64,000 bases of DNA from Canna indica. Taxonomy: Eukaryota; Streptophyta; Magnoliopsida; Zingiberales; Cannaceae. Shown here one piece after another: positions 33,689 through 43,592 of this stretch. Numbering within the stretch: the first letter of the stretch is position 1; every line of letters begins with the position of its first letter. The stretch lies in NCBI GenBank assembly GCA_034359265.1, contig CP136893.1, positions 19,476,001 to 19,540,000 on the forward strand. Reading direction: 5' to 3'. The translations under genes and the position numbers were made by a program. Below the pieces are notes generated by a model. The model was not told the DNA's origin. It saw nothing but the letters and a program-made list of their open reading frames with translations, and searched no databases.

Positions 33689-35612
33689 ATGGCCGATAAC
33701 GCCGACCACGTTCTCCTTCTCCCATATTCGACGCAGGGCCACATCAATCACATGCTCCATTTGGCAAGTGCCTCGTCGTGCACGGCCTCACCACTAGGGC
33801 TGGCAACGGATCGGATATGGTGCAGATACTGAATTATCTGTATTCGCACCGCACCCCATATCCGCACATTCGTATCTGTACCGTATTCTCTACGGATGTG
33901 AATATGGATATTCATATCTGCACCGCTTCAAATGCGGATATCTGCATCGTATTCGTATCCGCATCGTATTTAATAAAAAATATTAAAATAATATATTTAA
34001 TTAAAAAATCAATAAAATTACTAATTCATTGATCCAAAATAAATATATAATATACTTCAAAATTTATTTTGACATGAAATTATCATAGAGCTCTTATATA
34101 TATTAATAATTTATATGAGCAAAATAGTAATTCAAAGATGCGGTTAGGCGGTGCTGATACGGTGCGGATCCACAGTCATATCCGTATCCGCACCGTATCC
34201 GCGCGGATATAAGTTTTCTAAATTTGTATCCATATTCATTTTTACTTGCGGATATGGATCAGATACGGTGCGGATGCGGATAAAATTGTCACCCCTACTC
34301 GCCACCCCCTTGCCATCACCCGCTTCCTACTCGGCATCAGCCACCCCCAGCCCGGCCCAATACGCGTGGCCACCATCTCCGACGGCTTTGACGCGGCCGG
34401 GTTCATTGATGCCTCCTCTGTCGCGGCCTACCTGAGCAGCCTCGAGCTGGAAGGCGTCGTGACCCTGGAGGAGCTCCTCCAGCGCGAGGCGGACGCAAGC
34501 CGCCCGGTGCGGCTGTTGGTGTTCGACGCGTTTCTGCCGTGGGGCAGGCGCGTGGGCCGGCGGCTAGGCCTCGCAACCGCGGCGTTCTTCACGCAGTCGT
34601 CAGCCATGGACGCGCTGTACTGGGACGTGTGGGGGAAGCGGGTGGCGCTGCCGGTACGGGAGACAGTGGAACTGCCGAGGCTTCTTCGCTAGAGCCGAGC
34701 GACTTGCCGCCCTACGCGCAAGAGTCGTTCCAGCCAAAGAGGGACCTGGTGCTGAACTAATTCAAGATCCTGGAGGAGGCGGATCATGATATCCTCGTCA
34801 ACTCCTTCCATGGATTAAAACCTCAGGTACTGTACGGCAACGATGAACAATTTCAATTTGAACTCATATGACCTGCAATGTATATATCAAGAAGCAGAGT
34901 TCTTGAGGACTGCGTGTGGAGCGAAGACAATTGGCCCCACCATCCCTTCCAAGTACTTGGACGACCGCCTGTCCTCCGATTCCTAGTACGGCTTTCACCT
35001 CTTCACGCCCACCTCGACGCCATGCATGCACTGGCTCGACTCCAAGCTGTCGGCCTCCGTCGTCTACGTCTCCTTCGGCAGTCTGGTCGTGCTTAGCGCC
35101 GACCAGATGACTGAGCTCGTGCTCGGCCTCTCCGGCAGCGGCAAGCACTTCATGTGGGTGGTTCGACCGACGGAAGCCAGCAAGCTCCTCCCTGACTTCC
35201 CCGCGCCCGGAGGGTGTTCGACGAAAGGCCTTGTCGTCACCTGGTGCCCGTAGCTCGAGGTCCTGGCGCATCCGGCGACGGGGTGCTTCCTCACGCACTG
35301 CGAGTGGAACTCCGCCATGGAAGCGCTGAGCTTGGGGGTGCCGATGGTGGCCGTGCCGCAGCGGGCGGACCAGCCGATGAACGCCAAGTACGTGGAGGAC
35401 GTGTGGGGGTGGGGGTGCGGGCGAGGGAGGAGGAGGAGGTGGAGAGGTGCGTGAGGGAGGTGATGGAGGGCGGACGGAGCGAGGAGATGAGGAGGAAGGG
35501 GGGTAAGCGGAGGGAGTTGGCTAAGAAGGCAGTGGGGTGGGGGGGAGGGAGCTCCGACTGGAACGTACTGGAGATTATTGATAAGTATTGCAAAAAAGAA
35601 GATATGATCTAA
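33689..35612 (+). pseudogene. UDP-glycosyltransferase (UGT74-like), pseudogene
   Basis: The start is MADNADHVLLLPYSTQGHIN, the typical N-terminal acceptor-domain motif. After a hAT-type MITE the homology resumes with ISDGFDAAGF, LVFDAFLPWGRRVGRRLGL and TAAFFTQS. One intron (about 34827-34890) splits the gene; its acceptor looks mutated (CAA in place of CAG before GAAGCAGAG). Exon 2 has SVVYVSFGSLVVL and a PSPG box, WCP ... [11 protein letters not shown] ... GVPMVAVP ... DQ, where E replaces the usual G of HCGWN. Lesions include a frameshift near 34685, TAA 34758-34760, TAG 34984-34986, TAG 35251-35253 and a frameshift in a G-rich run near 35405. In the family the enzyme moves a sugar from UDP-glucose to small molecules in the cytosol. 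This copy is dead. Confidence 0.88.
33795..34297. mobile_element. 503-bp hAT-type MITE inside the UGT pseudogene
   Basis: The ends TAGGGCTGGCAAC and the inverse TAGGGGTGACAAT are bounded by CTCACCAC (33787-33794) and CTCGCCAC (34298-34305), an 8-bp duplication with one mismatch. GTGCGGATACG-type repeats fill the ends. A 3-bp CTA duplication is an alternative reading. The 8-bp version gives a spacing closer to UGT relatives, within one base. Confidence 0.75.
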
Positions 35613-36420
35613 TGGTCTTAGAAAACGATTAAGGAGACTATGTGCTAATGTTTTCTTTGTTGCCCAGCTTTCATCGTATCAAAAGCCAATTGAAAAAATA
35701 TGCATCTGATTTAACCATATTTTTTATCCTAATTGTTTCTTAATCAATTTGGTCCTTAAAATTAACTAAACATCAGTTTGACCCTCACTATTTATAAAAT
35801 CAAGTCAATTTAACCCCTTTTCTCCCAAATTAGTTAGGACGCTTTAGTTACCGTCAAATGGAGCTCACGTGCACTAAAACTCTTTGTTCAGGAAAAAAAT
35901 CATTTTTTTACAGGTCATATTAACAAGCATGATGAAAAAATATATTGATTTTTAAAATTGATGTTCCTGAGATATAATATTAAGTTTATATTTTTAATCT
36001 TATTTTCTTTTAATTTATATATTAAATAAAATAATAAATTAAAATTTATATTTTGATTGGATCCGTCAAACTTTAATATTAATATATAATTATTATAAAA
36101 AATAATTTACATTTGAGTTATATAAAAAATATGAATTAAACCAAAATAAATAAAAATAATTATCTATATAATTTATAGATCCCCTTGGCATGATGATTTT
36201 ATATTTTATAGAATTACAAATAAATAACATATTCTTTTTCAGTTAATCATGTCGGTTTTGACTCGCTTGGTTTGGTCTAGTTAGATTCACACACCGTAGC
36301 AGATTAATCACATTTTATTTTAAAAATATGTTATATTCGTATTTAGTTTATTATTTATTTAATTTCGATTATATATATATATTGGATTTTTAAGTGTTGA
36401 TGGGCTTTTTTTTTTGTAAA
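35613..36420. other. AT-rich intergenic sequence
   Basis: No gene, RNA or bounded repeat was recognised in these ~800 bp. Confidence 0.55.
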
Positions 36421-36629
36421 ATGGTCGTGTCTCGCTCACTATAAATAGTACCTCTTCGCTCAACCCTAGGTTTGACGACTTTGAAAATAGTGTTTTCAGA
36501 TCAAGGTGACGCGTGACGAGCGGAGGCAGAGTGTGAGGAGTTTGGGGAAATTGTGTTTCGAGATAGGATTCTTTTCCCTCTTGTTGGTCCTTATTGTAGG
36601 GTAATTCGGAGGATTGAGAGGATCTCAAT
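36421..36629 (+). promoter_or_regulatory. promoter-like fragment with TATA box
   Basis: TATAAATA at 36440-36447 is followed by AACCCTAGG and a leader-like GC-richer stretch. This resembles a plant promoter and 5' leader, but no coding exon could be identified downstream. It may be an orphan fragment of a displaced gene. Confidence 0.3.
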
Positions 36630-37200
36630 TAGGTTGTTCATGGGTCGGGTTCGACCCAATGAACCCGAGAAATTGACCCGACCCGAACCAATCGAGCCGG
36701 GTCGGGTCGGGTTCAGCTTTTTCAAACCCAACTCTAATCGGGTCGAGTCTTGGGTTTTAAGATTCGGAACCCGATTACCCGAGACCCGACCGGATTACCC
36801 GATTAATTATATTTATTATTATTATTAATATTTATTAATTAAAACATTCGGGAAGACACGGGTCGCGTTCGCCCGCGTCTTCCCGAGGCGCTGCGGCCCG
36901 CGTGGCCGCGTCTTCCCAACAAGCAACGTCCCACGCAGGACGCTGCTTCGTGTCGCGCGGCTTCACGCGCCAAACGCGCGTTTGGCACGTGAAGTCAAAA
37001 AAAATTTTAAAAAAATTATATTTTATTTTTTAACGGGTAACCCGACTACTCGACCCGATCCGATCCGATTTTGGGCGGGTCGGGTAGGGTTCAAATATTT
37101 TTTACTTTCAAACCCGATCCGCCCCGACCCGATTGTTTTTAGTTGGGTCGGGCCGATTTTTTCTCCAAACCTGACCCGACCCGACCCGTGAACAGCCCTA
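36630..37200. mobile_element. 571-bp hAT-type MITE with GGGTCGGGT-rich ends
   Basis: The ends are TAGGTTGTTCATGGGTCGGG and the inverse TAGGGCTGTTCACGGGTCGG. The 8-bp flanks ATCTCAAT (36622-36629) and ATCTCAGT (37201-37208) match at 7 of 8. CCCGACCCGA repeats fill both arms. No coding capacity. Confidence 0.8.
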
Positions 37201-37390
37201 ATCTCAGTGTTAGATCATTTCTATTTTTTTTACTATTTTTAGTAAAAAAATTCAATGAATATATCTATTTTGGGAAAATAATGACTAACGAAATGTTTTG
37301 GGCCGACCAGGTACCCCGGGTCCGACAACAATCACTATGCCGCCGAACCAACCCCAGATCGAGGTAGGAATAGGGCAGGCGACGCCTTTG

Positions 37391-37530
37391 AGAGCCGACA
37401 AGAGGCGGCGCTAGATCTGGTCGGCGTCCGCCCTCTTGAGGCGGGCGGCGCCAAATTTGGTCGGTGCCCACCCCCTTGAGGCGGGCAGCGCCAGATCAGG
37501 GCTAGCGTTCGCCTTGTTGGGGCGGGCGGC
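37391..37530. repeat. GC-rich tandem repeat, three copies of 36-40 bp
   Basis: Three copies of a GGCGGGCGGCGCCA ... CCCCCTTG unit lie in a generally GC-rich patch (37300-37690). Open frames on both strands here are composition artefacts; no domain was found. Confidence 0.6.
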
Positions 37531-37679
37531 GCAGCACCGCCTAGGGCGAGATAGTGCTGGTCGTCTACCCTTTGGGCGGCGATCGCCGCTCGAGGGAGCG
37601 GGAGAGGGCGGCGACCTCCGCCGCCGCCGAGTCCCTTCGCCGACGGCGCCGCCTTCGACTCAAGCATGAAGAGGGGGAA

Positions 37680-38562
37680 CCCTAACTTTTCCATACCTTT
37701 ATATTATAACAGTGGTAATTTGATTGTAACATTGATTTAATATTTGTAACAATGATATTATACTATAACAGTGTTATTTGAGATTTATATCAATGTTTTA
37801 AGGATTATGTATTAATTTATTATGGCAGTGTTTCTGATATTAAGTATGGGTGTTACATGTTTATAACAGCGTTATAAACTATTATGAATATAATAGCAGT
37901 GTTATAATGAGTTTCTTGTAAATGATTTTATATGAGATTTAGGAGTTTTTCGGAAATTATTTTCAGGGGCTTCCCTATGTCAAATTTTGACATATTATAT
38001 ATGAATTTTCATGTAATCGATGTTCTGGATTCATCGGTGAAGCCAGACTTTCCAAATGAGATCTGTATCATGCGAACAGTAGAGGGTTTATTGCTTCATT
38101 TTTCGTGTTAAGTATATTTTATTAGTATTTTGAGATTAGAGCTTAAAGTTGTTAATTGTCAGTAGATCATCTCATAAACTCCTTTAGACCCTACAATATG
38201 TGATAGTTTCCTTATTGTGCTATTATTTATTGATGTTTGATTCAGTATTATCCTTTGGAATTCCTTGCATAATTTTTGGAACCATGATATGTAGTGCTCA
38301 TTTAGATAATACAACCATGATAACATTGGTATTATTATGTTGATTATATTGGACATGTCATGTGCTAGAAATATGCTCATAGGATTATTATCATATGTGT
38401 TATTTACCTTATGAATTAGGTACAAGTGTTATAACAGTGTTCTTTACGTTGACATATTGTTATATTCATTAGTGCTCTAATCATTATGATGATCTATTTG
38501 CGGCCCGTTAGCCTCGTGCTTCGGGCGGTGATACTTTTACGGCCCAATGGACCTAACGAAGT
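37680..38562. repeat. AT-rich stretch with scattered TATAACAGTGTTAT palindromes
   Basis: TATAACAGTGTTAT or close variants recur near 37753, 37865, 37890 and 38428. The rest resembles non-coding flank of an old LTR element (GCGGCCCGTTAGCCTCG near 38501, before the solo LTR). No gene. Confidence 0.4.
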
Positions 38563-39254
38563 CTACGTGTCATGCCCCAACTCATGGTATACGTGCCTAT
38601 GTCTTGCAGTCTAAACCATGCACATGCCAACTCAATAAGTAAATATAGCGAAAGAAATACTAATTTTTATTTCAAATGAAAAGCTAACCAAAACATTGTT
38701 TTATTTCAAGAAGCTCGATGAAACGTAAAGTGCGGAAATAACAGTTAAGTTCAATAATTCAAAAGTTCAGATACAATAAAATATGAAATAAATGACATAA
38801 ATGCCTTCGGAGCTACAACTCCAATTCAAATCAAGCTAATACAAGTGCATGACTACTACCAATGGACTCGACTACGACCATAATTAGAACTGCTATGAGA
38901 TCATGCGGCTCCACTGCCCTCCAGCTGCGCCAAGTGCTCCGGTCCACCTCATCGGTTAGGCTCTGCAAAACAAAAATCAAATGACAACGGATGAGTTCAA
39001 AGAACTCAACGAGCGATTTTACCAATCCTCACAAATAAAAACCCAGAGATAATAAGAATAAAATCTATCTCTAAGGAGACAATGTCACAAAGGTGTAACT
39101 AGCTACCAGGCCAACAGACCACCCATGCCCAAGGCATCTAACCCTCCAAAGAAGTGCATCAGGCTGAAGCCCACCATGCTCGAAGGCAACAACACATACT
39201 AGAGAAGTGCATCGGGCCGAAGCCCACCATGCCCGAAGGCAACAGCACATACTA

Positions 39255-39590
39255 GGATAATCGGGAAGGCCTTCTGAACTTATCCTAGTATACAGAAACT
39301 CGAGAGCAATCTGGAAAGGTCATCCGAACTTGCTCGACGAGACACGTAGGGATAATCGAGATTCGCTCATCCGAACTTGCCCATTTAAGATATCATAGGA
39401 GTAATCGGGAAAGGCCCTCCGAACTTACTCCTAAAGGATATCACAGGAATAATCGGGAAAGACCCTCCGAACTTATTCCATAACACCACCTCGGGGATAA
39501 TCGGGCAGGACCTCTGAACTTATCCCACGAGATTGAACCAGAACAATCGGAAAAGGCCCTCTGAATTTGTTCTGCAGGTTGGGAATTTGG
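39255..39590. repeat. ~50-bp tandem repeats within the solo LTR
   Basis: Six or so units carry AATCGGGAAAGGCCCTCCGA followed by ACTTATTCC-like sequence, with variable spacers. Confidence 0.7.
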
Positions 39591-41036
39591 CGTCCAACCA
39601 CCCGGGCGTAGCCCGTAACCCGTCTCCTAATTGAGCCGCTCCGCCATGTTCAAGGATATGGCGCATCAAGAACTAAGTCAAGATTCTCCTACGGTGTCCT
39701 AGGGGTGTCCTCATTATGAAGCGTCTCAACACTCCAACCCGAATCCTATCCCTTAGACCCGTAATGTCATGAACCCGTGTGGTTTTATTTCATGAATACC
39801 TTATAAGTTGGTTCATAACAGATTATTCTCACTCTTAATCCAATTTTAATTATATAATTAAAATTTAGATCATCTCAATTAGGATTTTGTTTTAGGTTAC
39901 TGTTATGCTCAAAACTGCTATGTCTAACCCGAATCTAGTCTCCAAAGTATGTCCTATGTTTCCAAAGTATATTTTTTGATCGAAACGATAGGTTACACGA
40001 CTATATTCACACATATACACACATCACAACAAATAAATTAAAATCAGCATAGGTTCATCATCTCGGCATACAATTCCAGCAACATGCAATTTTAGCATAC
40101 TTATAGAATTAATTTCAAAATTAACAGAAATAAACCCCTAAATTATTATTAGGACAGAATTCAAATCTCAAGAATTAATTTTCAGAAATCATGCTTTTCA
40201 TCAAGATTAACAAGAACCCATACACTCAAATCAAGGGTCAAGCATTAAGATCAAGAACCCCTAAGGCATCAATATCAAGATCTTAATTTTACTGCATGAT
40301 TTCTACCCAAAATCACAGATTTAATCCTAAGCATGCAATCCACAAATCAAGAAACCAAATTGGGAGAATAAATCAAAATTTGCACATCAAGAAACTCATT
40401 TGGATTTTTCATCGAACACCTTGAGGATGACCCGGGTTTCCCCCTTGGCCGAGCACCCCTAGGATTGCCCTAGGACTGTCGAGCCCCATAGAGGAGATAT
40501 TAGGGTCTCCTCAAGCACAACTTCAAGAAAACATGGCAAGAACTCGAAGAAAATCCAAGAATAAGGCATAAATTCCGACCTGTCAAGAATGACTTTAAGA
40601 ATCCAATTAAAATCCCGAAGAGAGAGAGTAAACCACTCACCTTAATTGGAAGAAGAACTAAGAAAGAAATCCCGAATGACGACCCTCAGATCCGACTTTA
40701 AAAGGCCGGCGGCTCAACCCAAGAAGAGGCTCCAAGGGGCGGCGGCTCACTCCAAGCCGTCGGCTTGGAGAGAGGGAGAGAGAGAGGAGAAGGAGAGGGG
40801 TTGGCTCGGCTGGCTCCTCTCGGCTAGGCTCCAAAGGGAAGGAAGAGAGAGGAGGAGGGGAAGGGCTGGCTCAGGCGGCGGCTTGGCTTAGAGGTGGCGA
40901 CGGCTCCAAGGGGAAGAGGGAAAGGGGGTTGGCGGCTTGGCTTGGTTTGGCGGCTGGCTCCCTTTTTCAATTCTTTAGGTGGCTCCAAAATGGGAGCCAC
41001 AAGCCATGAGGAGGGAGTTTTATACTCCCACCTCAA

Positions 41037-41315
41037 CCCTAACCCCTTAAACACCTTAATCCAAAATCTGCATCCACCTTAAATCAAAACCAAACCCGCT
41101 AATCTGATAGACTTAATTAATTTAATTAAACTTATTCTAACAAATCACAAACAATTAATTAAACACCTTAAGCAACCCTAACCCCTTAAACACCTTAATC
41201 CAAAATCTGCATCCACCTTAAATCAAAACCAAACCCGCTAATCTGATAGACTTAATTAATTTAATTAAACTTATTCTAACAAATCACAAACAATTAATTA
41301 AATACTCGTATGAAC
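41037..41315. repeat. 139-bp tandem duplication within the solo LTR
   Basis: AACCCCTTAAACACCTTAAT starts at 41041 and 41180. The two copies are almost identical across TAATTAATTTAATTAAAC and beyond. Confidence 0.85.
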
Positions 41316-41535
41316 ATAATTAGCAATTATACACACACAACATCAAATTAAATAATCTCAACTACCCAAGCCTATACATTCACAAATTCATAAATTCATA
41401 TCCTACTTACCCGAGCTCGCAAGCTCGCTCCGGACCATGAGTCGACTCGGCTCGACCACGAATTAGTCCGCTAGGCTGACAAACACATATAAGAGAAAAA
41501 ATAATAAATTTAAATATCTAGGATATTACACTACG

Positions 41536-42310
41536 GCCAAGAAATACAGGTATTTAATAGATGTGTTGTGGCATAGAGGCATTGCACAGTGCCCGCGGGC
41601 TATCCTTGGATAGTCGTTCTCCCTATACAAGCGGATGGGGAGAACTACTCTCAAGTGTGAGAGTGTAGGGGAAACCTATGAAGCTCTTGTCCATACCGCT
41701 CTTGATTCACTATTAAAATGCATACATGTGACATTGATATATATAGAGCTAATAGAGTTAATTTTAGGGTTGTACTTGCATAGATTAGAGTTCATGACAT
41801 TTTGAGTTATTACATTGGTGCTTGTCATATTGATGTCAAATCCTACTCAGTCTTTCGCTGACCTTTCTCTTATTTTTTTGCCTTAGATCCACAGGTGTGA
41901 TACGTACAGAGTTAGCTGTTTTAGAGTTAGAGTTAGTAGAATGCTCTGGTACGAGTCTCATATTTGAGCATTGAGATTCATTTTTGAAGTTTGTTTTTAT
42001 TTAGAAGAAATCCTTTGCTACTATGTACATTTCATTTGAAGTGTTTTAATTGTAGTTGTTCTTCATTGTTGAACTTTAGATTTCCGCTGCATTTTGGTTT
42101 ATATAATTATGAGTTATTTTTGGTCCTATTATGTCATCTTAATCCCTGGTTACGTTATCCTCTTGGGCGGTGTTTGCTTCCTAAAGGAGACCCTAGGAGG
42201 GGCATAATAAAATAAATTATAAAATATATAAATACTTATTTTATAATAATTTGTAGATAGTAGAAAATGTATTATATATATATATGAATTTTGTAAAGAA
42301 TTAACATTTA
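41536..42310. other. non-coding sequence between solo LTR and Pack-MULE
   Basis: It may be the continuation of an older LTR-type repeat cut by the solo LTR. GGGCGGTGTTTGCTTCC and GGAGGGGCATAATA near 42163-42210 resemble a decayed chromovirus LTR end. No open frame with a domain was found. Confidence 0.35.
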
Positions 42311-42319
42311 TATCAAAAA

Positions 42320-42480
42320 AAGTAAATACCTAAAAAAATACGAACTTTGGACCTTTTCTCATTTTTAACATAAACTTTTTCTGTTAGCAAGGAAATACAC
42401 CAACTTTCATTCTGTTACCCCGTTTAGCACGCACCGTCATTTTTTACAACTTTTGCTAACCCAAACGTTAATGGCGGTGA
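42320..42480 (+). repeat. Pack-MULE left terminal inverted repeat
   Basis: It begins AAGTAAATACCTAAAAAAAT. The right arm inverted reads GACTAAATATCCAAAAAAAT. Similarity is a little over 80% by eye for the first ~145 bp, then breaks into gapped matches (ACGTGG motif). Confidence 0.85.
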
Positions 42481-42547
42481 AGTGATAAAATTTATCATAC
42501 GTGGATTATTATTTTATTATTTTAATCAATTTTATTATTAAAAAAGC

Positions 42548-43290
42548 TTTTTATTATTTTTTTCTTTCCTCTGCTTCCTCCTCATCTTCTTGGCCCTCCG
42601 CCCCCTCTCTATCATCGACAACCTACACTTGCTCGACTGCCACCTCCACCTCTTCCGCCACCTTTACCTCGCCCTCGGCGAGACGCCTGCCGTCGTCCTT
42701 TCGTCCTCCTGCGCAGCCCGAGAGGCCCTGCGCACCCACGATCTCCCCCCTCCCCCCCGCCCCCCACCCCCCGCTCTCTATACCACCAATAAGCCCTTCT
42801 ACGATTGCTACAACATCGCCTTCGCTCCCTATAGTGCCTGCTGGCACCGCGTCCGCAAGCTCTACATACTTGAGCTCCTCAGCGCCCGCCGCGTCGAGTC
42901 CTACGCCCCCGCCTGCGCCGCTGATCGTGAGGTGAACCTCAGGAAGGTGCTCGGCATGTACGCCAATGGCGTGCTCTATCGCGACGCCTTCGGGAGGGAG
43001 TTCGTGGAGGGCGGCGACTATGAGAAGCGCGGGTTTGAGAGCATGCTTCACGAGTACCAAGTGCTCCTCAGATGTTTCAGCCTTGGCGACTTCATTCCTT
43101 CTCTAGAATGGTTGAATGTAGTGACATGGCTGAAGAGGAGATTGGAGAAGACTTTCCGCCGCTTCAATGAATTCTTTGACCAGATACTAGAAGATCATAC
43201 AGAAAGGGGGAGAAGGAAGGAGGGGGAAGTTGATGAGGAGGCGAAGGATTTAGTAGATGTGATGCTAGATTTGCAGGAGAGGAGACACTT
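42548..43290 (+). pseudogene. CYP71-type cytochrome P450 N-terminal fragment (captured)
   Basis: A hydrophobic anchor-like stretch (FLLIFLAL) is followed by LRPLSIIDNLHLL, SSSCAAREALRTHDL, YNIAFAPYSACWHRVRK and LELLSARRVESY. These are the B-helix and C-helix WxxxRK landmarks of plant A-type P450s. Homology runs to EAKDLVDVMLDLQ (~43275) and then stops. The oxygen-binding helix, ExxR and heme-Cys motifs are absent, so it is less than half a gene. A proline run (~42750) and the lack of an in-frame ATG at the normal place add to the damage. In intact enzymes this family catalyses mono-oxygenation at the ER membrane. Confidence 0.85.
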
Positions 43291-43414
43291 AATCTTGCAT
43301 TGCGCAGCAGCAGAGAAGATGAAGCTCTCTCTTTTCCCTCCCCTTTCATCATCTTCTCCATTCTCTTGCTTAGCAACTCTCTCCCCATTTATGGTAATAC
43401 CCAAATCCCATCAC

Positions 43415-43530
43415 TGTTGTGAATGTAGGACTCCATGTAGGAGATGAATTGGTGCTTGGAGGGGTACTTGGGGTGCAGTGAGCAGTCTACGGCTGCGTCG
43501 AGGCAATTTCCTACATACAAAACCATGTGT
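43415..43530 (-). pseudogene. flavin monooxygenase (YUCCA/FMO-like) fragment (captured, antisense)
   Basis: Minus-strand reading gives LDAAVDCSLHPKYPSKHQFI and then SYMESY. The YPSK/TKxQFIxYLESY phrase follows the FAD-binding region in plant YUCCA-type flavin monooxygenases. Only about 30 residues are recognisable. It lies antisense to the P450 fragment and beside it, as expected for separate captures by one MULE. Assignment rests on one motif. Confidence 0.5.
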
Positions 43531-43592
43531 CGCAGCAGCAGGAGTCTTCCTCATTCTTGGCGAGCCAACACGCAAACACTGACGATGACAAC

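Larger units (their letters stand above)
38568..41530. mobile_element. 2963-bp solo LTR (chromovirus Tekay/Del-like)
   Basis: It begins TGTCATGCCCCAACTC and ends AGGATATTACA, with the 5-bp duplication CTACG at 38563-38567 and 41531-41535. The TGTCATGCCCC start is characteristic of plant chromovirus LTRs. No internal domain is present, so it is a solo LTR left by recombination between the two LTRs. It contains ~50-bp repeats of an AATCGGGAAAGGCCCTCCGA type (about 39255-39590) and a 139-bp tandem duplication (about 41037-41315). Short Arg- or Gly-rich frames inside it are not genes. Confidence 0.88.

Noticed and set aside
33794..34297. UGT-interrupting MITE as PIF/Harbinger with a CTA duplication
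   Set aside because: CTA on both sides is possible, but the TAGGG ends with 8-bp flanks (7 of 8 identical) match the other hAT-type elements here and give a UGT spacing closer to relatives.
34864..35298. Minus-strand open frame opposite UGT exon 2
   Set aside because: Antisense shadow of the GC-rich UGT exon.
37300..37690. Overlapping GC-rich open frames as a gene
   Set aside because: Three tandem 36-40 bp units explain the open frames on both strands; no domain was found.
40646..40891. Arg/Gly-rich open frame as a gene
   Set aside because: Compositional artefact of a GC-rich patch inside the solo LTR; no domain.
42623..43060. Minus-strand open frame opposite the P450 fragment
   Set aside because: Shadow of GC-rich coding sequence; no homology recognised.
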